From the NCBI GenBank assembly GCA_963920575.1, contig OY986969.1:20693288-20757287 (forward strand): DNA of 64,000 bases, written 5' to 3'. How positions within the stretch are numbered: position 1 is the first letter of the stretch; the number at the start of each line of letters is the position of its first letter. This DNA comes from Narthecium ossifragum. Lineage: Eukaryota > Streptophyta > Magnoliopsida > Dioscoreales > Nartheciaceae. This document shows positions 47,256-60,594 of this stretch, one piece after another. The notes under the pieces were generated by a model, which was not told the origin of the DNA, ran no database searches, and worked only from the letters and a program-made list of their open reading frames with translations. The translations under genes were made by a program, and so were the position numbers.

Positions 47256-48725
47256 CTGCTCAATAATGGGATTTTTTCCCACCAATTTATATCAGCAATC
47301 AAAGCCTATGGCTAATGGGTTTCATGGAAATCTAGCTAGCTAGTGGGGCAGAGAAGAGAAGAGAAGTATAGATGGAACTCTCTTCTCTTTTCCATTAGAG
47401 CTCTCTTGGTGGGGATTTAATGGAGGAGGGATCACACCATGCCTAACAAAAGGGATGTACTTTTTAAGTTTAAAAAACAGTTGCTTGGGGTGTGGAAAGG
47501 CGGGAAGACGCGGAGACCAACAGCCTGTTTAAATGGCTTTCTTTCAACGATGAGTTAGGCAGCATTGGTGAGTGGAACCCGGCGCTTGGAACGCCGGGTC
47601 AACTTTGGATTCTATGAATTTAATAGTTGGGTGGGTTTATAGGCATATATAGCCATATAGGGTAGGTACAGTTGAGTAGTCGTAATTTTTTTTTAATCCT
47701 CTTTTTGTGGTTTGGAGCAGGTCTTATCGCTTTATGAGTGTTTGGTGCTGAATTAAAGAATAGTATTGTGTTGACTTTGTAAATCAGAATGGAATTCTGA
47801 ATCTTGATTCATTGATGGTGGCCAGCAAGATTGAGCTTAATATTTTTTGAGGGACTCAACTTGTGAGATTATTAAAAGTTTAGGTGCTTTCGGGTAAAAG
47901 GTGTTATTTGGAGTGCAAATGGGGGAAAAGTATCTAGTTTTGCGTTTTGCAAATGGCTTTTTTTTTTTTTTTTTTTTAAGTCAATGGAGATCTCATTAGC
48001 CATAGTAGGTTGATTTAATTGTGTCCATGGAGCCTACTTTCATCTTGTTGATTTTGTTAGTAAAGTGTGACAATCTTTTAGTGATACCCAAGATTTGGCT
48101 GTCAATAGAGAATAGATAAGAAATTTAAAAAGATCAAATAACTGCTTTCCTCATTATTTTTTTTATTTTACTTTTTGGTCTTCAAATCTACTTAATTTTC
48201 ATCAAGATGAGCACAAACAAACAATATAATCTAAAAATAAATAAATTTCTGCAATGTCAAAATGCCCATCATCGTTTTTCTTTCATCGCAAAAGAAAATG
48301 TCAGGAATAGTCTTCATTCTTTTGAGGGTTTTTTGTAAAAAAAAAATATCCATTCTAATCGCATCTCCGCAATCTGCAAAAAAAAAATGAAACCGCGAAT
48401 GAAAACATAAAAGCCTCTATGTTCAGGGAAACGTAGATGTGAGGTTCTATACGAAGAGGATGTTGATGATCTTAGGTCCTTGTTCAGACGAATTTTGTGA
48501 CAGGTAAAAAAAATACTTGATGCTCAATTAGAAGAAGTGTCTATGAGACATGCAAATGATTTAACAAAGAGTGTGTTTGAAGGTGGATGCTTGTGTTTAG
48601 GGAAGGCATGGGATTGGTTAGATTAGGAGTCACATGTGATAGCTAGTAAATTGGTGGAACAACAGTGGTGAACTTGGTGGAACAACCATGGTGAAACAAT
48701 AGTGGTGAACTTGGTGGAACAACAG
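47256..48725. other. Upstream region of the methyltransferase; no other gene seen
   Basis: CT/GA-rich leader sequence lies just upstream of the ATG, and a TATATATGCC-type TATA candidate (complement) lies near 47645. A T run sits at 47958-47977 and A/T-rich sequence follows. No gene was recognised. Confidence 0.4.
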
Positions 48726-48726
48726 T

Positions 48727-48845
48727 GGTGCAGACTGAGTTATGTGCCATCATTTTACTAGCTATGCAAGCTGCTGGGAGTTGGAGGGTGCGTCATGTGT
48801 TGGTCGAGAGTGACTCGAGGAAAGCAGTTGAAATGGTTCGTGGTG
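48727..48845 (+). pseudogene. Fragment of a LINE-type RNase H domain
   Basis: The plus frame reads TELCAIILLAMQAAGSW, then HVLVESDSRKAVEMVRG, the plant LINE RNase H pattern (a Glu in the first helix, an ESDS strand). About 40 residues with no flanking domains. Confidence 0.6.
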
Positions 48846-49560
48846 TTGTTAACAGAATCCTTATTTAGAGATGGCAATCACACACAAGAAAGCACACAAG
48901 AAACACGGAGATTTACGTGATTCGGTAAATTGCCTACGTCCACAGGAGAGAGGGGGCGGATTTCACTATGCAGAATATGAGGATTACAATAGCTCTCTTT
49001 ACGCCCACTCCAATATATCTTTTTCTTCGATCCCTGCGCGCCCCGGACCCCGTTAACTATGTGTAGTGTGTCATAGTCGAGCCAGCAACAGAATCCAAGG
49101 CACCCAATGCACAACAGAATCACCAATTCTGATGGGTTGCGGACACGCACTTCTCAATGTTTGGTGGAGGCTCAATGTATTTTCTGATTTTTCTATTGTC
49201 TATATCCCCATGGAGGAGAGTAGAAGCCCGGATGAGATTACTCGTCTGGCTCATGGTGTTGCGCCAGAAGGCACTTCCAATGCTAAAATCCATCACCAAT
49301 CGAGAAGAAAACAACCACACCAATAAACCCAAAATAGTAACCAAAGAATAGAGAGAGAGAAAATAAAGAACACACCAAAACACTGACTAGCTTGATTGCT
49401 AAGGTAGCTTGATTGCCCTGTAGCCGTCTCAGCATTGCTGCGGCTTAACTTTACAAAACAAAAGAAAACATAAAAGCTCACACTATTTTTATCTGCTCAA
49501 TCCCAGAACATAGCAAAACGCATTCCACAAGCAGCCGAATCCGTGGATATCAAAGCTGAA
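48846..49560 (-). mobile_element. Copia-type LTR remnant
   Basis: GTGATTCGGTAAATTGCCTA followed by CGTCCACAGGAGAG is a common plant Copia LTR leader phrase, also seen in variant form at 6150-6185. Boundaries are not found and no coding region is attached. Orientation is a guess. Confidence 0.4.
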
Positions 49561-49954
49561 TGCGTATCCGGAAAATCCACTTTCCCACTGCGCCAAACTC
49601 GCAGAAATTTATCAAACTCATCCATCCAAATTTGGCAAATGAATCCAGCCAACGTGCCGAATGGGCACGGCGCATGTTAGCATCCTCTGATGCCACGGCA
49701 ATCCATCATGATCTCTCATGGGTCTCTATAAAGAATTGGCTAAATGAGATTCACCATCTCATCATCAAACACCGCAAAAAAAAATTTCATACATAATTCA
49801 GATCTCCAACTACTTAAATGCCAACTTTCGTCAAACTATAGAAACAAGAGAACAATTGCCAAACCTATGGGCCATATGGTTATGTACTATAGGTTGCTGA
49901 CAAGAGAAGGGAGAGACTTGGGATCCCTCAACTCATATAGTTTAAAGCAGAAGA

Positions 49955-50018
<64 letters not shown>

Positions 50019-50446
50019 GGGGTTTTTGTTATTAATGAGTGATCTTCTCATCATCACATGCTATGTTCTCTTCCACATGATCCACTATAAATCAAGCACC
50101 AATTTCAATTATATGATTCGATCTCACCTCTTTATTTGTGCTTAATTCCTAAACCAAAGTCCTGATGGATCTCATGCACATGATGCTTTAAATGCAGTAA
50201 GCTATAATTTTGTTCGCAGATCTTGATCAGATATTATGAGATCGTCTTTGGACTTGAGTGCTTGTCTCGCTGGAGATTATAAATGTTATGAGGAAACAAA
50301 AAGTTATTTATTCTGAACTCTAATAAGATACCAATCTTTCAAGATTTTAAAGTAACTTGACAAGGATGAATTATTTACGGATTAAAAAACTTTTGTAGTC
50401 AACTTCTCACATAAGTGGTTGTTATTTTGGTTTTTTTATTTAGTTG
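49560..50446. other. Non-coding interval with (AT)n(AG)n microsatellite
   Basis: The only feature seen is (AT)n then (AG)n at 49961-50016. Confidence 0.6.
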
Positions 50447-50646
50447 NNNNNNNNNNNNNNNNNNNNNNNNNNNNNNNNNNNNNNNNNNNNNNNNNNNNNN
50501 NNNNNNNNNNNNNNNNNNNNNNNNNNNNNNNNNNNNNNNNNNNNNNNNNNNNNNNNNNNNNNNNNNNNNNNNNNNNNNNNNNNNNNNNNNNNNNNNNNNN
50601 NNNNNNNNNNNNNNNNNNNNNNNNNNNNNNNNNNNNNNNNNNNNNN
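50447..50646. other. Assembly gap, 200 N
   Basis: A run of exactly 200 N inside the second AAGTTACTTTCC repeat copy. Frames crossing it are artefacts. Confidence 0.99.
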
Positions 50647-51115
50647 GTACACATGAAAAAATAACTTGTACAATTACAAAAAAGTGGAAAGTACCTTGTA
50701 CATTTGCAAAAAAGTGGAAAGTAACTTGTACATTTACAAAAAAAAATGGAAAGTAGCTTATACAATACCCAAAAAGTTGAAAGTAACTTGTATATTTCAT
50801 CAACGAGACTCAAGTTACTTTCCACTAGTTACTTTCCATTGGTTTAATCTGGAAAGTAACTCAAGTTATTTTCAACGATTTTATCATTAAGAACACAAGT
50901 TACTTCCCCGTAATCATGGAAAGTAACTTACTTTCCATAATTATGAAAAGTAACTTACTTTCCACCGAGAATATGAACAGTCACTGTAATATGAACAGTC
51001 ATCAAGAATATGAACAGTCACGTATTTTAGTAATAAAAAAAAATTATACACTAAATGCCTTAAGAAAAAGGTATGACTACACCTAGGACTAAATATTTCC
51101 ATCTGAATGAACTAA
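50647..51115 (-). repeat. Repeat with AAGTTACTTTCCA motifs, copy 2 (inverse of 23988-24500)
   Basis: The minus strand reads GGTGTTTAGTTC, GGAAATATTTAGTCC, CTTAAGGCATTTAGTGTATA and GTGACTGTTCATATTC, then the AAGTTACTTTCC series, the same order as copy 1. The GAATATGAACAGTCA unit occurs three times. The inner end runs into the gap. Confidence 0.75.
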
Positions 51116-51479
51116 ACACCAATTAACCCTTTTTATTATTAGACAGAAGGATAAGTAAACAATAGTTAATGAAGGGTAACAAGAACGAATCAGTTCTATA
51201 TGTTGCTCTATACTCTCTTTTTTTCATCACAAAATCCGATTTAAAGCAATTGTAGTTGGTATCACCAATCCAATTAGGCGGTTTTTCGAGATTCAAGAGT
51301 ATAGGATGAATAATCCTTGACAAATGGATATGGAAAATTTCCACACTGAAAGAAAGTTTAAGAGATCAAGAAAAATTTAAGTATTTCAGCAGAAGCAATG
51401 TTCTTATTTAGAAGCTGCAGTGGTTTATACTTCATATTGTACATGCTAAGACATGTTAGGATGATTTTTTTCTTCTGTT

Positions 51480-54400
51480 TTTTGATGATATGAGCCCAAG
51501 GGCTAAGAACTACATTAACCTGTCCAGCAACTCAATGCCATCATCGCGAGTTCACACAAAACAGGATCCAGAGAGGTGACAAAACTGAGCTACACTGTCT
51601 TCTCGATAATTACAATCCCTCAAGATGTGAAAAAACAAAACATAATCAAAATCAAGAGTATGGCACCAAACATTCTTGGCCAAGCCCTTCAATTCCATAG
51701 GCCATAACCTAGACTCATTTAAAATTGAAACAACATCCAAGCAATCAAATTCCACAACAAAATTCATGATCCCTTGGTTACACGCCTCCTTTAAGGCCAA
51801 ATTTACAACAACCATCTTAGCTTGGACAACTGATCCAAACCCAGCAGGGTACCCAAAAACTCAGTCCACTGTTCCATCACCAGCAAACCCAACTGTGCCG
51901 ATCGTCGCAAAGCCAGAACCCAGGTCAATCGAGGCGTTAGTCCTAACAATCTGAACTCCCCTCCTCCATCCAACTAGGTTCTCCCCGTGTCGGCTCTGCC
52001 CCGAATGTTCCTTATCCAATTTGCTAATTTTATAAGCAACTGTCATTGCCAATCCACCCCCATTCTCAAAGATCAATTCATTCCGATCTTTCCAAATCAT
52101 CCAAGCACCAATCGCCAACCAAGTCCTAAGCTTCTTGGCTTCCTCGTTGCCAGAAGAGTCCACTACGAAGTCGAAAAGAATACCAGGGTCCCATGACCAA
52201 GTGGCTACGCCCTACTTCACCTTTAAGATATCAAAAACCTCACGAAAGAAGCGGCAGCCGAACGGGGCATGGGCATTAGTCTTCGGTTCCACCATGCACC
52301 TTGAACACTCGTGTTTCAGAGCCAGGCATATCCTTCTCAAAGAGTCACGAACATGGACCTTACCCCTCATAGCACGCTAGATGAATTGCTTGATTCGGGG
52401 AACCACATTAAGTCTCCAAACATTTCTCCAAGCATGCTCACAATCCCTGCTCTGTTTCTAGTTAACTAACATCAAATAGGCCGATGATGATGAGACATTG
52501 CCATCACAATTGAAAGCCCGTCTAGCAACGCCCCCATGAAGTCCAACCTGCACAGCCAGTAGAAAACTGGCCAATAAAGGGTGGAAGAATTCAGTAATCC
52601 TTCCACGAACCCAACGACGGCCATGTAGAAGGTCCCCTACCACCAAGTGCTCGATGCCTTCATCAACCTTCAGAAACGTCGACCAAAGCAATAGAGGTAA
52701 CTTAGAGCACCATGCATCAGATAAGACTCGAACCTGACTACCTTCACCAACATCCTAAGTTAACCCTTTCCTTACCTCCTCAGCAGCAAGGCAAATATAC
52801 CTCTCATGCCAGGAGAAAGTGGACGATCCATATATAGCTGGTAGAATTCCCTGCCAACAATACTTCGCTCTCGCCAGTTGCAACCAAACATTCAATCCAT
52901 CCTCAAGGAATTGTGCAACTCTTTCCATCTTCAACGTTTTTTGCCAAAGCCCAAAGTCCCTCACTCCCAGTCGTCCCGCCTCCTTAGAAAGGCAGATATC
53001 CTTCCACACTACCTTGCTCAACCTAGACTTTCTCCCTTTCCAAAGAAAGTCTCTAAACATGCTCTCCATCTTATTGATGACTACTGCAGGGACATGAGTA
53101 GTGGACATGACAAACACAGAGATAGCTTGCAACACAACCTTGAGAAGTACTAGACGGCCTAATTCAGAGATGAGTCGCCTTGCTAAGAGACAATCTGCCC
53201 AACTGTTTTATCAAGAATCTCCGAGAAGTATGATGCATGAGCCCGCCCCATGCCAATAGGCACCCTTAGGTAGGTCCAAGATCCCTTGGTCTCAACCAAA
53301 CCCAGTATACTGCAAATCGTTAGCCTACGATCCTTCAACGTGCTAGGTGAGAACATGATGCTGGACTTGATCACATTCATCTCCATTCCAAGTTAAGCTT
53401 AAAGTTGATTAACAGCTGCTTCAACCTCCTAGCCTCCATGCACTCAACCTTGGATATGAGTAGACAGTCATCGACATAAAGGTGGGAAAGGGAGAACTCA
53501 TAGCCTCTAAACCGTATGCCTCAGAGCCCAGAAATCGGATCCTTGGGAGAAGACCTCTTGGACAACTAGGAATAGGTAAGGGGAAAGAGGGTCCCATTGC
53601 TAAATTCCACACTGAGAGGGCAATCAATCATGCAATTTACCATTAAGGATAAATGTGAACCTCACGCCCTCGACACACACCATAACCCATGCCACCCACC
53701 TTGAAGGGAACCCCATCGTCAAAAGGGCCCTCCTAAGGAACCCCCACCGCACCTTATCATATGCATCCCTTAAATCTACCTTCAAAACCATGAGGCATTT
53801 GGTCTTGAGGCCAATCTTCATCGAATGCATAACTTCCTTGGCGGCGTCAATGTTGCCGTGAATGCACCTTTCAGCAAGGAGAGCTGATTGCTCAATGTCT
53901 ATGAGTCCACCCAGCACCCTCTTCATCCTCCTCTCCAGAATGGACGTAACAACCTTATAGCCAACGTTGTATAGGCTGATAGGCCTAAAGTCCTTCACTT
54001 TACAGGGGAACTTGCATTTGGGGATGAATCAAACAAGGGTCTTGTTCCAGTTAGGGGGAAGTCGGGTCGTGCGGAAGAATTGATGAGCTAAATCCACAAA
54101 GTCTGTACCTACTACATCCCAAAACTGTATATAAAATTCGATCGGAATTCCATCAAGGCCAGGGCATTTCGTCTTGCCCATATTCAGCAGAGCCTCCTTG
54201 ATCTCATTAGTAGTAACATCACCTTGAAGCATAGCTTAATCCTCCTCATTCAAAGAAGGGAGTGCCTATCTTCGAGTCATCAGGAGAATTATCAGACCAG
54301 AAATGAGAATAATATCGGGCAAAAATCTCCCCCATCTGAACTTGGTCGGTGACAGACTGTCCATTCTCTCCATGCACCTCTCTGACCTTAGACTTATTTT

Positions 54401-56700
54401 ATCTCTCCGAAACAAGACGATGGAAGGAAGAATTGCTATCGCCGAACTGAAGCCACTCCCTCCTAACCCGTTGGGAAGCCCTCGCCTGTTGCTGGGCATC
54501 ACAGATTCCCATTGCCTCTCAAGCGTTTTAATATGCTCCTCCTGAGTAGAAAGCAACCCATCTTTTTCCAATTTGTACAACCCCTGAAGACAACCCTCCA
54601 CTCTCTTACCTAGGCTAAAGACATCCACTCTGCCCTCCCTATGATGTCGGTCCTTGATAGTATTATTCAAGGCCTTAAGCTTGGAAGCAAACACATACTG
54701 TTTATTGCCACTAAACTAGGAATTCCATGTTCGAACAAGAACTTCCTTGAAAGCAGGGACCTTCATACAGGAATGCTCAAGTCTGAAAGTAGATGGCCTA
54801 ACCTTCACAACTGGATCTACAAGTGAGATCAGCAATGGGGCATGATCCGAGCTCACTCTTGCCAAGTGCTTAACAGAGGTAGTAGGAAAGCTCTCCCTCC
54901 AGGCACTGTTGCCCAATGCTCGATCCAGTCTTTCCAATATTTTATCCTCCCCTCCTTGACTATTAGTTCAAGTAAACTGGAAACCCGTGAATCCCAAGTC
55001 AATCAAGTCATTAGCCACCAAGAAACTGAGAAACTCACGTTTCAACTGTCCAAAAACAAATGCAACACCTCCTTCCTTTTTTTTCTACCGAGATGACATC
55101 ATTGAAGTCCCCAGGTATAATGAGTGGGAGCCCAATGTAACAAAACTTAGAGAGGTGCTTCCACATCTCCCTACGACCATCATGCATTACGAGCCCCATA
55201 AACCGTTGCAATTGCAAACTGACCAAACTTCTTCATCATAACAATACCATGCATGACCTGGTGTGAGTAATGGGTCATTGAGACCCTCCCAACACCTTTG
55301 TTCCATACAGCAAAAATACCACTATGCCAATCCACTGCTGGTATCAGATAGCTGCTCCAAGACCTCCCAAGCCTCCTCTGTATCCAACACAGTCTATCAC
55401 TCCCCATGATCACATCAATAAGGAAAACAAAATCTAGGCCATGTTCCTCCATGAGCCAATTGCAAGAGCTCACGACCCTTGCCGAGCAATTCAAAAATAT
55501 CAACTTCATGAGAAGGCCAAGGAAGATTCCAGGTGCTCGTATGGAAGCGACAAGTGCAAACGCTTATGCTAAGGGACCTCCTCCCACCCCTCCTCACCTC
55601 CATAAGACATTTCATCCTCCCTCTCCTCCTCATAAGGATATCTTCTCCTTCATCTTGCATGGTCTAAAAACACCTCAGATCCTCTAGTACAGGGCTATCT
55701 GTCTCAAGAACATCCTTCATCCATGCCTCCACTGCCTCATGTGCATCATCAAGTTTAGCATCTTAGAACTCCCCAGAGGCCTAGCCTTATTAGAATCCAA
55801 CACGGGCTCCTTAGGGGTATGAGGGCCCAGCCTTTCAACAACCTCCTTAGCCCACTGACCAAGAACCTTCTTAGAGGTGTGAGGGCCCGGCCTTTCAAAA
55901 ACCTCCTCAGGGTTATGAGGGGCCTCCCAGGCCCGAGTACAAGGCCCAGCACCACAGCCCACTTCTAGATGCTTGTTGGGTACAACTTCCTCTGGATGCT
56001 TTCAACGTAGCCTATTCCCTGGGGATGAGCAAGGCAGCTATCGGGCACCAGAGGGAGAAGAAGTTGTCCTAAAGGGAATGTCAACTCCATCCATTCTGAC
56101 AGCCCCCTCCTCACCTTAGCATCATGGCAAAAACCACCATCCCTTTTGCTCGGCCCCCTACACCTACCCTATCCTCCTCTCTACCGGCTCCTCCCACGAC
56201 CAATAGGCGAGCGCCCATGTCTGTCATCCTAACTAGGTGTCCTCCTCAGAGACACGGAACAACCCCTCCTGTTATCAACCCATGTTCCCAGGTGTTGTAG
56301 ATGCCCTAAAAAACCACGTCATCTTCTCCGAACCACCTCCCAAGGTTCGCCAGCCTGGTTCGGCAACTCCAGTGGCTCCGTCCTCTCTGACATGTCCGCA
56401 TCCACCATCTGGGCTATAGGTACCTTGCTTCCCTTTTTCTCCTCCGTCTCCTCGCTTCTCCCACCTCCTCCGCCATGCATACCACTTGTCGAAGCAACAC
56501 CATCCTCCTGGGTATCCCGTCCCGACCGCCTCTCATCTGTCTCTCCCCTAGCAGCCATTCCACCCCCTCGAAGGAACCGCACCCACCTCTGGCTCCATCT
56601 GGCGCTCAGGGCAAGACGCCTTCCAACGACCAAAACCGAGAACAACCTTCAGAGTGAGAGACGCCTTCATAGACGACTTAAACCTCTCTGAGGGCCTGCT
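51480..56700 (-). mobile_element. Decayed LINE (L1-type non-LTR retrotransposon)
   Basis: Reading on the minus strand, domains appear in LINE order with many stops and frameshifts. 55180-55509 is the endonuclease start (IFLNCSARVVSSCNWL), with a later piece at 55035-55226 (IIPGDFNDVIS) and 54716-54937 (RLDRALGNSAW, SSDHAPLL). 53624-54232 is reverse transcriptase (KCPGLDGIPIEFYIQFWDVV, FRPISLYNVGYKVV, VDLRDAYDKVRW). 53183-53386 carries KSSIMFSPST. 52755-53135 is the connector (VVWKDICLSKEAGRLGVRDF). 51552-52163 is RNase H (EFDCLDVVSILNES). The 55400-56700 part is a Pro/Gly-rich ORF1-like region without a clear domain. The 3' end probably lies near 51480, where the minus strand runs into A-rich sequence. 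It lies between two genes and is not active. Confidence 0.85.
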
Positions 56701-57036
56701 CTACTGTTAACCACCAGCTAGGATGATAGACTTCATATATATTCTCTTCCTTTTGAAATCTTTTGTCAACCATATGAAGTGGGAGGGGTTCTGAGGAAAT
56801 CTGTACTGGATTTGGTCTTCAAAAAACACCCAAATCTTTGTGGGATCTAAAATTAAGGAACTTATGGTCTGCTGTTTTTTTCAGGTACGTAGGAACTTAT
56901 AGATTGCTTTTGTACACACGTTACCAAAAGATATGAACAAATAGTGACACAAAAATGGCATGAAGAGGGATTTTTTACTATCTTCAAGCCAAACTATTTG
57001 TAATGTATATACTAATATTTACCGCACTTCAGTTCA

Positions 57037-59522
57037 TCATATTGCACTGTTTATAGGACAGGCTTGAGCTAACTCTTTTAGGTTTTCGATGATCATAACT
57101 AGCTTTGTGTTGAGTCTGTTCACAAAACATTTCGGCATCCAGCCTGCTGGATCTAACTGCAAAAAAAAGAAAAAACACAAAATAAACTGTTTTAATCCAA
57201 ATAAGAATCCGTGACCTTTGCGTTTAAAAAACTTGAAAAAAAAAAATCTCGTTACCTGTACAACATAAGTTACAAGGCATGAGTCATCCTCTAGCTTCTC
57301 TACAACCCATCCAGATTGCAGCAGTAGTCCGCGAATCGAGTTGCTTCGCTTAGGTTGCAATCCTGCAGCAATCTCCTTTGGTAAAGAAGCCACAGCAACC
57401 ACCTACGATAAAGATGATTGCCCCTTTACTTACATTGGAAAAAAGAAATTGACACTGAAAGAAATAAAATTCAACTCTTGTGCTGTTATTTTTTTAGTTA
57501 CTGCATATATGCTGTATTTACCAGAGCTCCATCATCCATAATTTCGCGACGCTCATAAACAATAAATTCTCTGTTCTTGAAGAGGGATTTCGCAGATTCC
57601 CCGAACCTAAGGCGAATGATGCTGAGGTTATCTGTAATGTCCTTTATGTACTTGGCTTCCACGAGATCGGCATCCCATTGCTGATTTCACGACATAAAAT
57701 GAGAAAAATGTCAATTTAATGAAAAAAGAATGTAGAGTGTATGACTTGAGACACAATACTAATATGGTTTTGAAAGTGAATCGAAGAAATGCTAGAAGGT
57801 GGAAGAATATTTTGCTATATATTGCTTTCCACTTCATAATATTCTTGCAGACTAGACAAATTTCTTGTTTCAGCTTTGTTCATGAGACACAGTTCTGCGA
57901 TTGTAAGAAGATAAATCCCTTCCCGTCTCATCATGATCTCTTGTAGTAAATCTCACTAATGCAGGCGTTTCTTCTAATAATAGCACCGTGTTGACTAGGT
58001 TTTATCAGAAATTATTCACCTGCAGTTCAACATCAATGATCTATAAGTCTAAGCAGAGCTTAGAAAAATCGACCTTGCAAGTATGTATTTTGAAACTCAT
58101 TCAGCTTATAATAATACAAGGGAAGAAACCAATGGAAATGGAAAGAAAAAAATTCCTTCATGTAGGGTTCTGCATTCAACTCCAAGTCTCCAAGGTCTAT
58201 ATTATGCAACAAATAGAAATTAAAATGCAGACTTATTGTTCATTAAGTTATCAACAAGTTCTTGAGAAAATTTTAATCTGGCATCCATTATTTCGTTATA
58301 TCAAAATATAAGATTAGAAATGTATGGATTATTTGGTAATCGTCCATCATCTCCAGTAGTGAAATTAGACAATATTTATGTTTCAAGAATTACTTAGAAT
58401 TGTCTAAAAGGGTCATATCCACTGTCCTTGATGCTGGCAATTCCTGTCCATGCTTCAGACAAGGGTGATGTAAGCAATATTTCTCAGCCCAATAGTTGAA
58501 TGGAAACAAAACTACAGTACAACAGCTTCGCTATCAGTCATGTACGGCTCTTGATCCAAATAACGACTTCTAAAGTGGGATCCGATCGTTACTGCATGAC
58601 TATAAAACTCTCCTATAGATTCGTGTTCTAGCAGTATATGCACAAAATTCTCATACACTCGTCATCTTTTAACACCGTACACAAATAGGAGCTGAAAGAT
58701 ATATAAACGAGTCACGATTTATATACATGATAACATGGCATGTGCATTGCACGTGTCCTCCAATCGGTAATGGGATACTGATTGGTTGATCTAGTTTATC
58801 GGTAGAACAATACCGATGGATACCGATGGATACCGATGGACTATATCAATTGATCGGTATATATCTATCGATACCTACAGATTCGATCATTGATGCATTT
58901 AATCAGTAGGTATATACTGATCAATTGATCTATTCCATCGGTATTGTCTATCGTAACAATACCGATAGACTAAATCAATCAATCAGTATCTCACTACCGA
59001 TTGGATGGCAAGTGCAATGTACATGCCATGTGACGATGTACACAAATTTTTATTTTATATAAAGATAACGATGCGATGAATTCTCCGTGAATAAATGCTG
59101 GTGACTTATGCAGGGACTAAAAGGTAAGTTATGGACAAGATGAGTTCACCTTGGCAGCGTCGATGGCATTGGCGACAGTCATGAACTGCTCTGGCGAGAC
59201 GGACCGGAGCAGCCATCGGCTGCGGAAGACATGCGGCGATCCAGAGCACCGCTTCGATATCTCCACGCCATCCTCCATGGCCAGAACCTTCCACCCATTA
59301 CTGCTCTCTCCAGCGCGCCCGGCATCCGAAGCCGACAGCAGCTCCTGAATGCAGCTCTCGCTCGCATAAGACACGTACCTCTTCAGCGAGTCCTCGCTTA
59401 TCGACCTACATTCCAAAACCAAAGAACACAAGAAACATAAGAACCTGAAAGCAGACAAAGTTGCAACAAAGAGCAAAGCATCAGTACCATGATCGAGTAG
59501 ACAAAGGAGAGGAAGTGGTCAT
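57037..59522 (-). CDS. START-domain lipid-binding protein, complete, five exons, 238 aa
   Basis: Exons (minus): 59522-59488, 59405-59150, 57680-57522, 57402-57256, 57156-57037; 717 nt with clean phases and GT-AG introns. The protein starts MTTSSPLSTRSWSISEDSLK and is almost entirely a START domain: NGWKVLAMEDGVEISKRCS, VFRSRWLLRSVSPEQFMTV, QWDADLVEAKYIKDITDN, FIVYERREIMDDG, then YVVQLDPAGWMPKCFVNRL and the C-terminal helix LNTKLVMIIENLKELAQ. START domains hold a single lipid or sterol in a hydrophobic pocket closed by that last helix. There is no homeodomain, PH domain or membrane helix, so this is one of the small stand-alone plant START proteins; the ligand is unknown. Intron 2 (1.47 kb) contains a foldback MITE. 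The Ser-rich first exon is only 35 nt, so an alternative start is possible. Confidence 0.88.
58733..59031. mobile_element. Foldback MITE, 299 bp, in intron 2 of the START gene
   Basis: The left end ACATGGCATGTGCATTGCAC and the right end, complement ACATGGCATGTACATTGCAC, are inverted over about 60 bp (shared CCAATCGGTARTGRGATACTG). The inner part is also self-complementary (ATACCGATRGA ... CCATCGGTATTGT). Three tandem copies of ATACCGATGG lie at 58811-58840. No target duplication was recognised. Confidence 0.85.
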
Positions 59523-60594
59523 TGTGGCAATGCAGAGCTGATGGAAACTATAAGGTTGGAGTTGGAGAAGATATATGGGGGACTTACAGTTGCAGAGGAG
59601 GGGTAGGGGGAGGGATGTGGGATGTGGGATGTGGGATGGTAGTGATTGGTGCACATGCAGTTGCCAGAGGGAAAACCTATCCATGATTGGGCAGCCACGT
59701 GCCCATCCCTCTCTTGCTTTCTCCAACTTTCATACCCCCTCATCAAACACTCTCAAGAACAACATTTGCATGAACACAATAAAAGAAAGATTCTTTACTT
59801 AAAGATGACGACAGGGAGGGTGGGGGAGGTGAGGCACATGGAGTGTTAGTTAGCAGTGAAAGAAAAGAACTAGAGACGAACAGATTAGGAAGGATAACTA
59901 AACTGAGGAGGAGACCATGCCAAGAGTGTTCAACTGATGTTCTGATGGTGTTTGCTTGTTATGGGGGGGTGGAACTGGCATCTGTTTCTTGGCATGCAGG
60001 CATATGTCCCTGGCACATGGTGGCAATTAAGGTTGTCCAGTCAAATGGTCCCCGGCAATCCGGTGCGGGAGGTGGTGTGGAAGCATTGCTGCAGTGGGAC
60101 TCCCGCCGGCCGGAGTGCTTCCTTGGACAGTCATCATCCACCCTGCAGCAGTGGATTAATGTAAGAATGTGGGGGAGATGGTGATGATGGGATTTGCCTC
60201 TGCATCTGTGTTTGTGGGCTGGAACCTGATCATCTCCTGAAGGCAATTGGTGGAGGAGCAATACAAAAGTTTGAGCCAGAGGCTTGAACTGAAGTCATCA
60301 TCATGTAAACACTTTAAACAATGTAGCATTCTTAATTGATTTGAAATATACTTAGGATCACTCTAAAGCTCAATAAATAAAAGCGAGACCACAAAGTAAA
60401 AGCCAAACTTTATTTGGATTCTCGACACATGCACCTTACACGTCTGAAGAAAAATAAAGGGACTTTATTACCTGGGGACACTGTGCTCTTACATGGAAAG
60501 TGTGACAAAGTGATGGAGATAAGATAATAAAGAGGCACTAAAAGGCATTTACACTATTTATTGGCAACAAAAATAAGGAGAAAGGTTAGCTAGG
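59523..60594. other. Promoter side of the START gene and 3' flank of the reductase gene
   Basis: GGGATGTGGGATGTGGGATG-type tandem repeats lie at 59610-59637. No gene was recognised; short open frames here lack homology that I recognise. Confidence 0.4.

Noticed and set aside
51123..51344. Minus-strand frame of 73 codons with an organelle-like feel
   Set aside because: I could not match it to any plastid or mitochondrial gene, and no neighbouring organelle genes are present. A search against organelle genomes would settle it.
54641..56700. Several plus-strand frames across the LINE
   Set aside because: They are shadows of the decayed minus-strand LINE frames.
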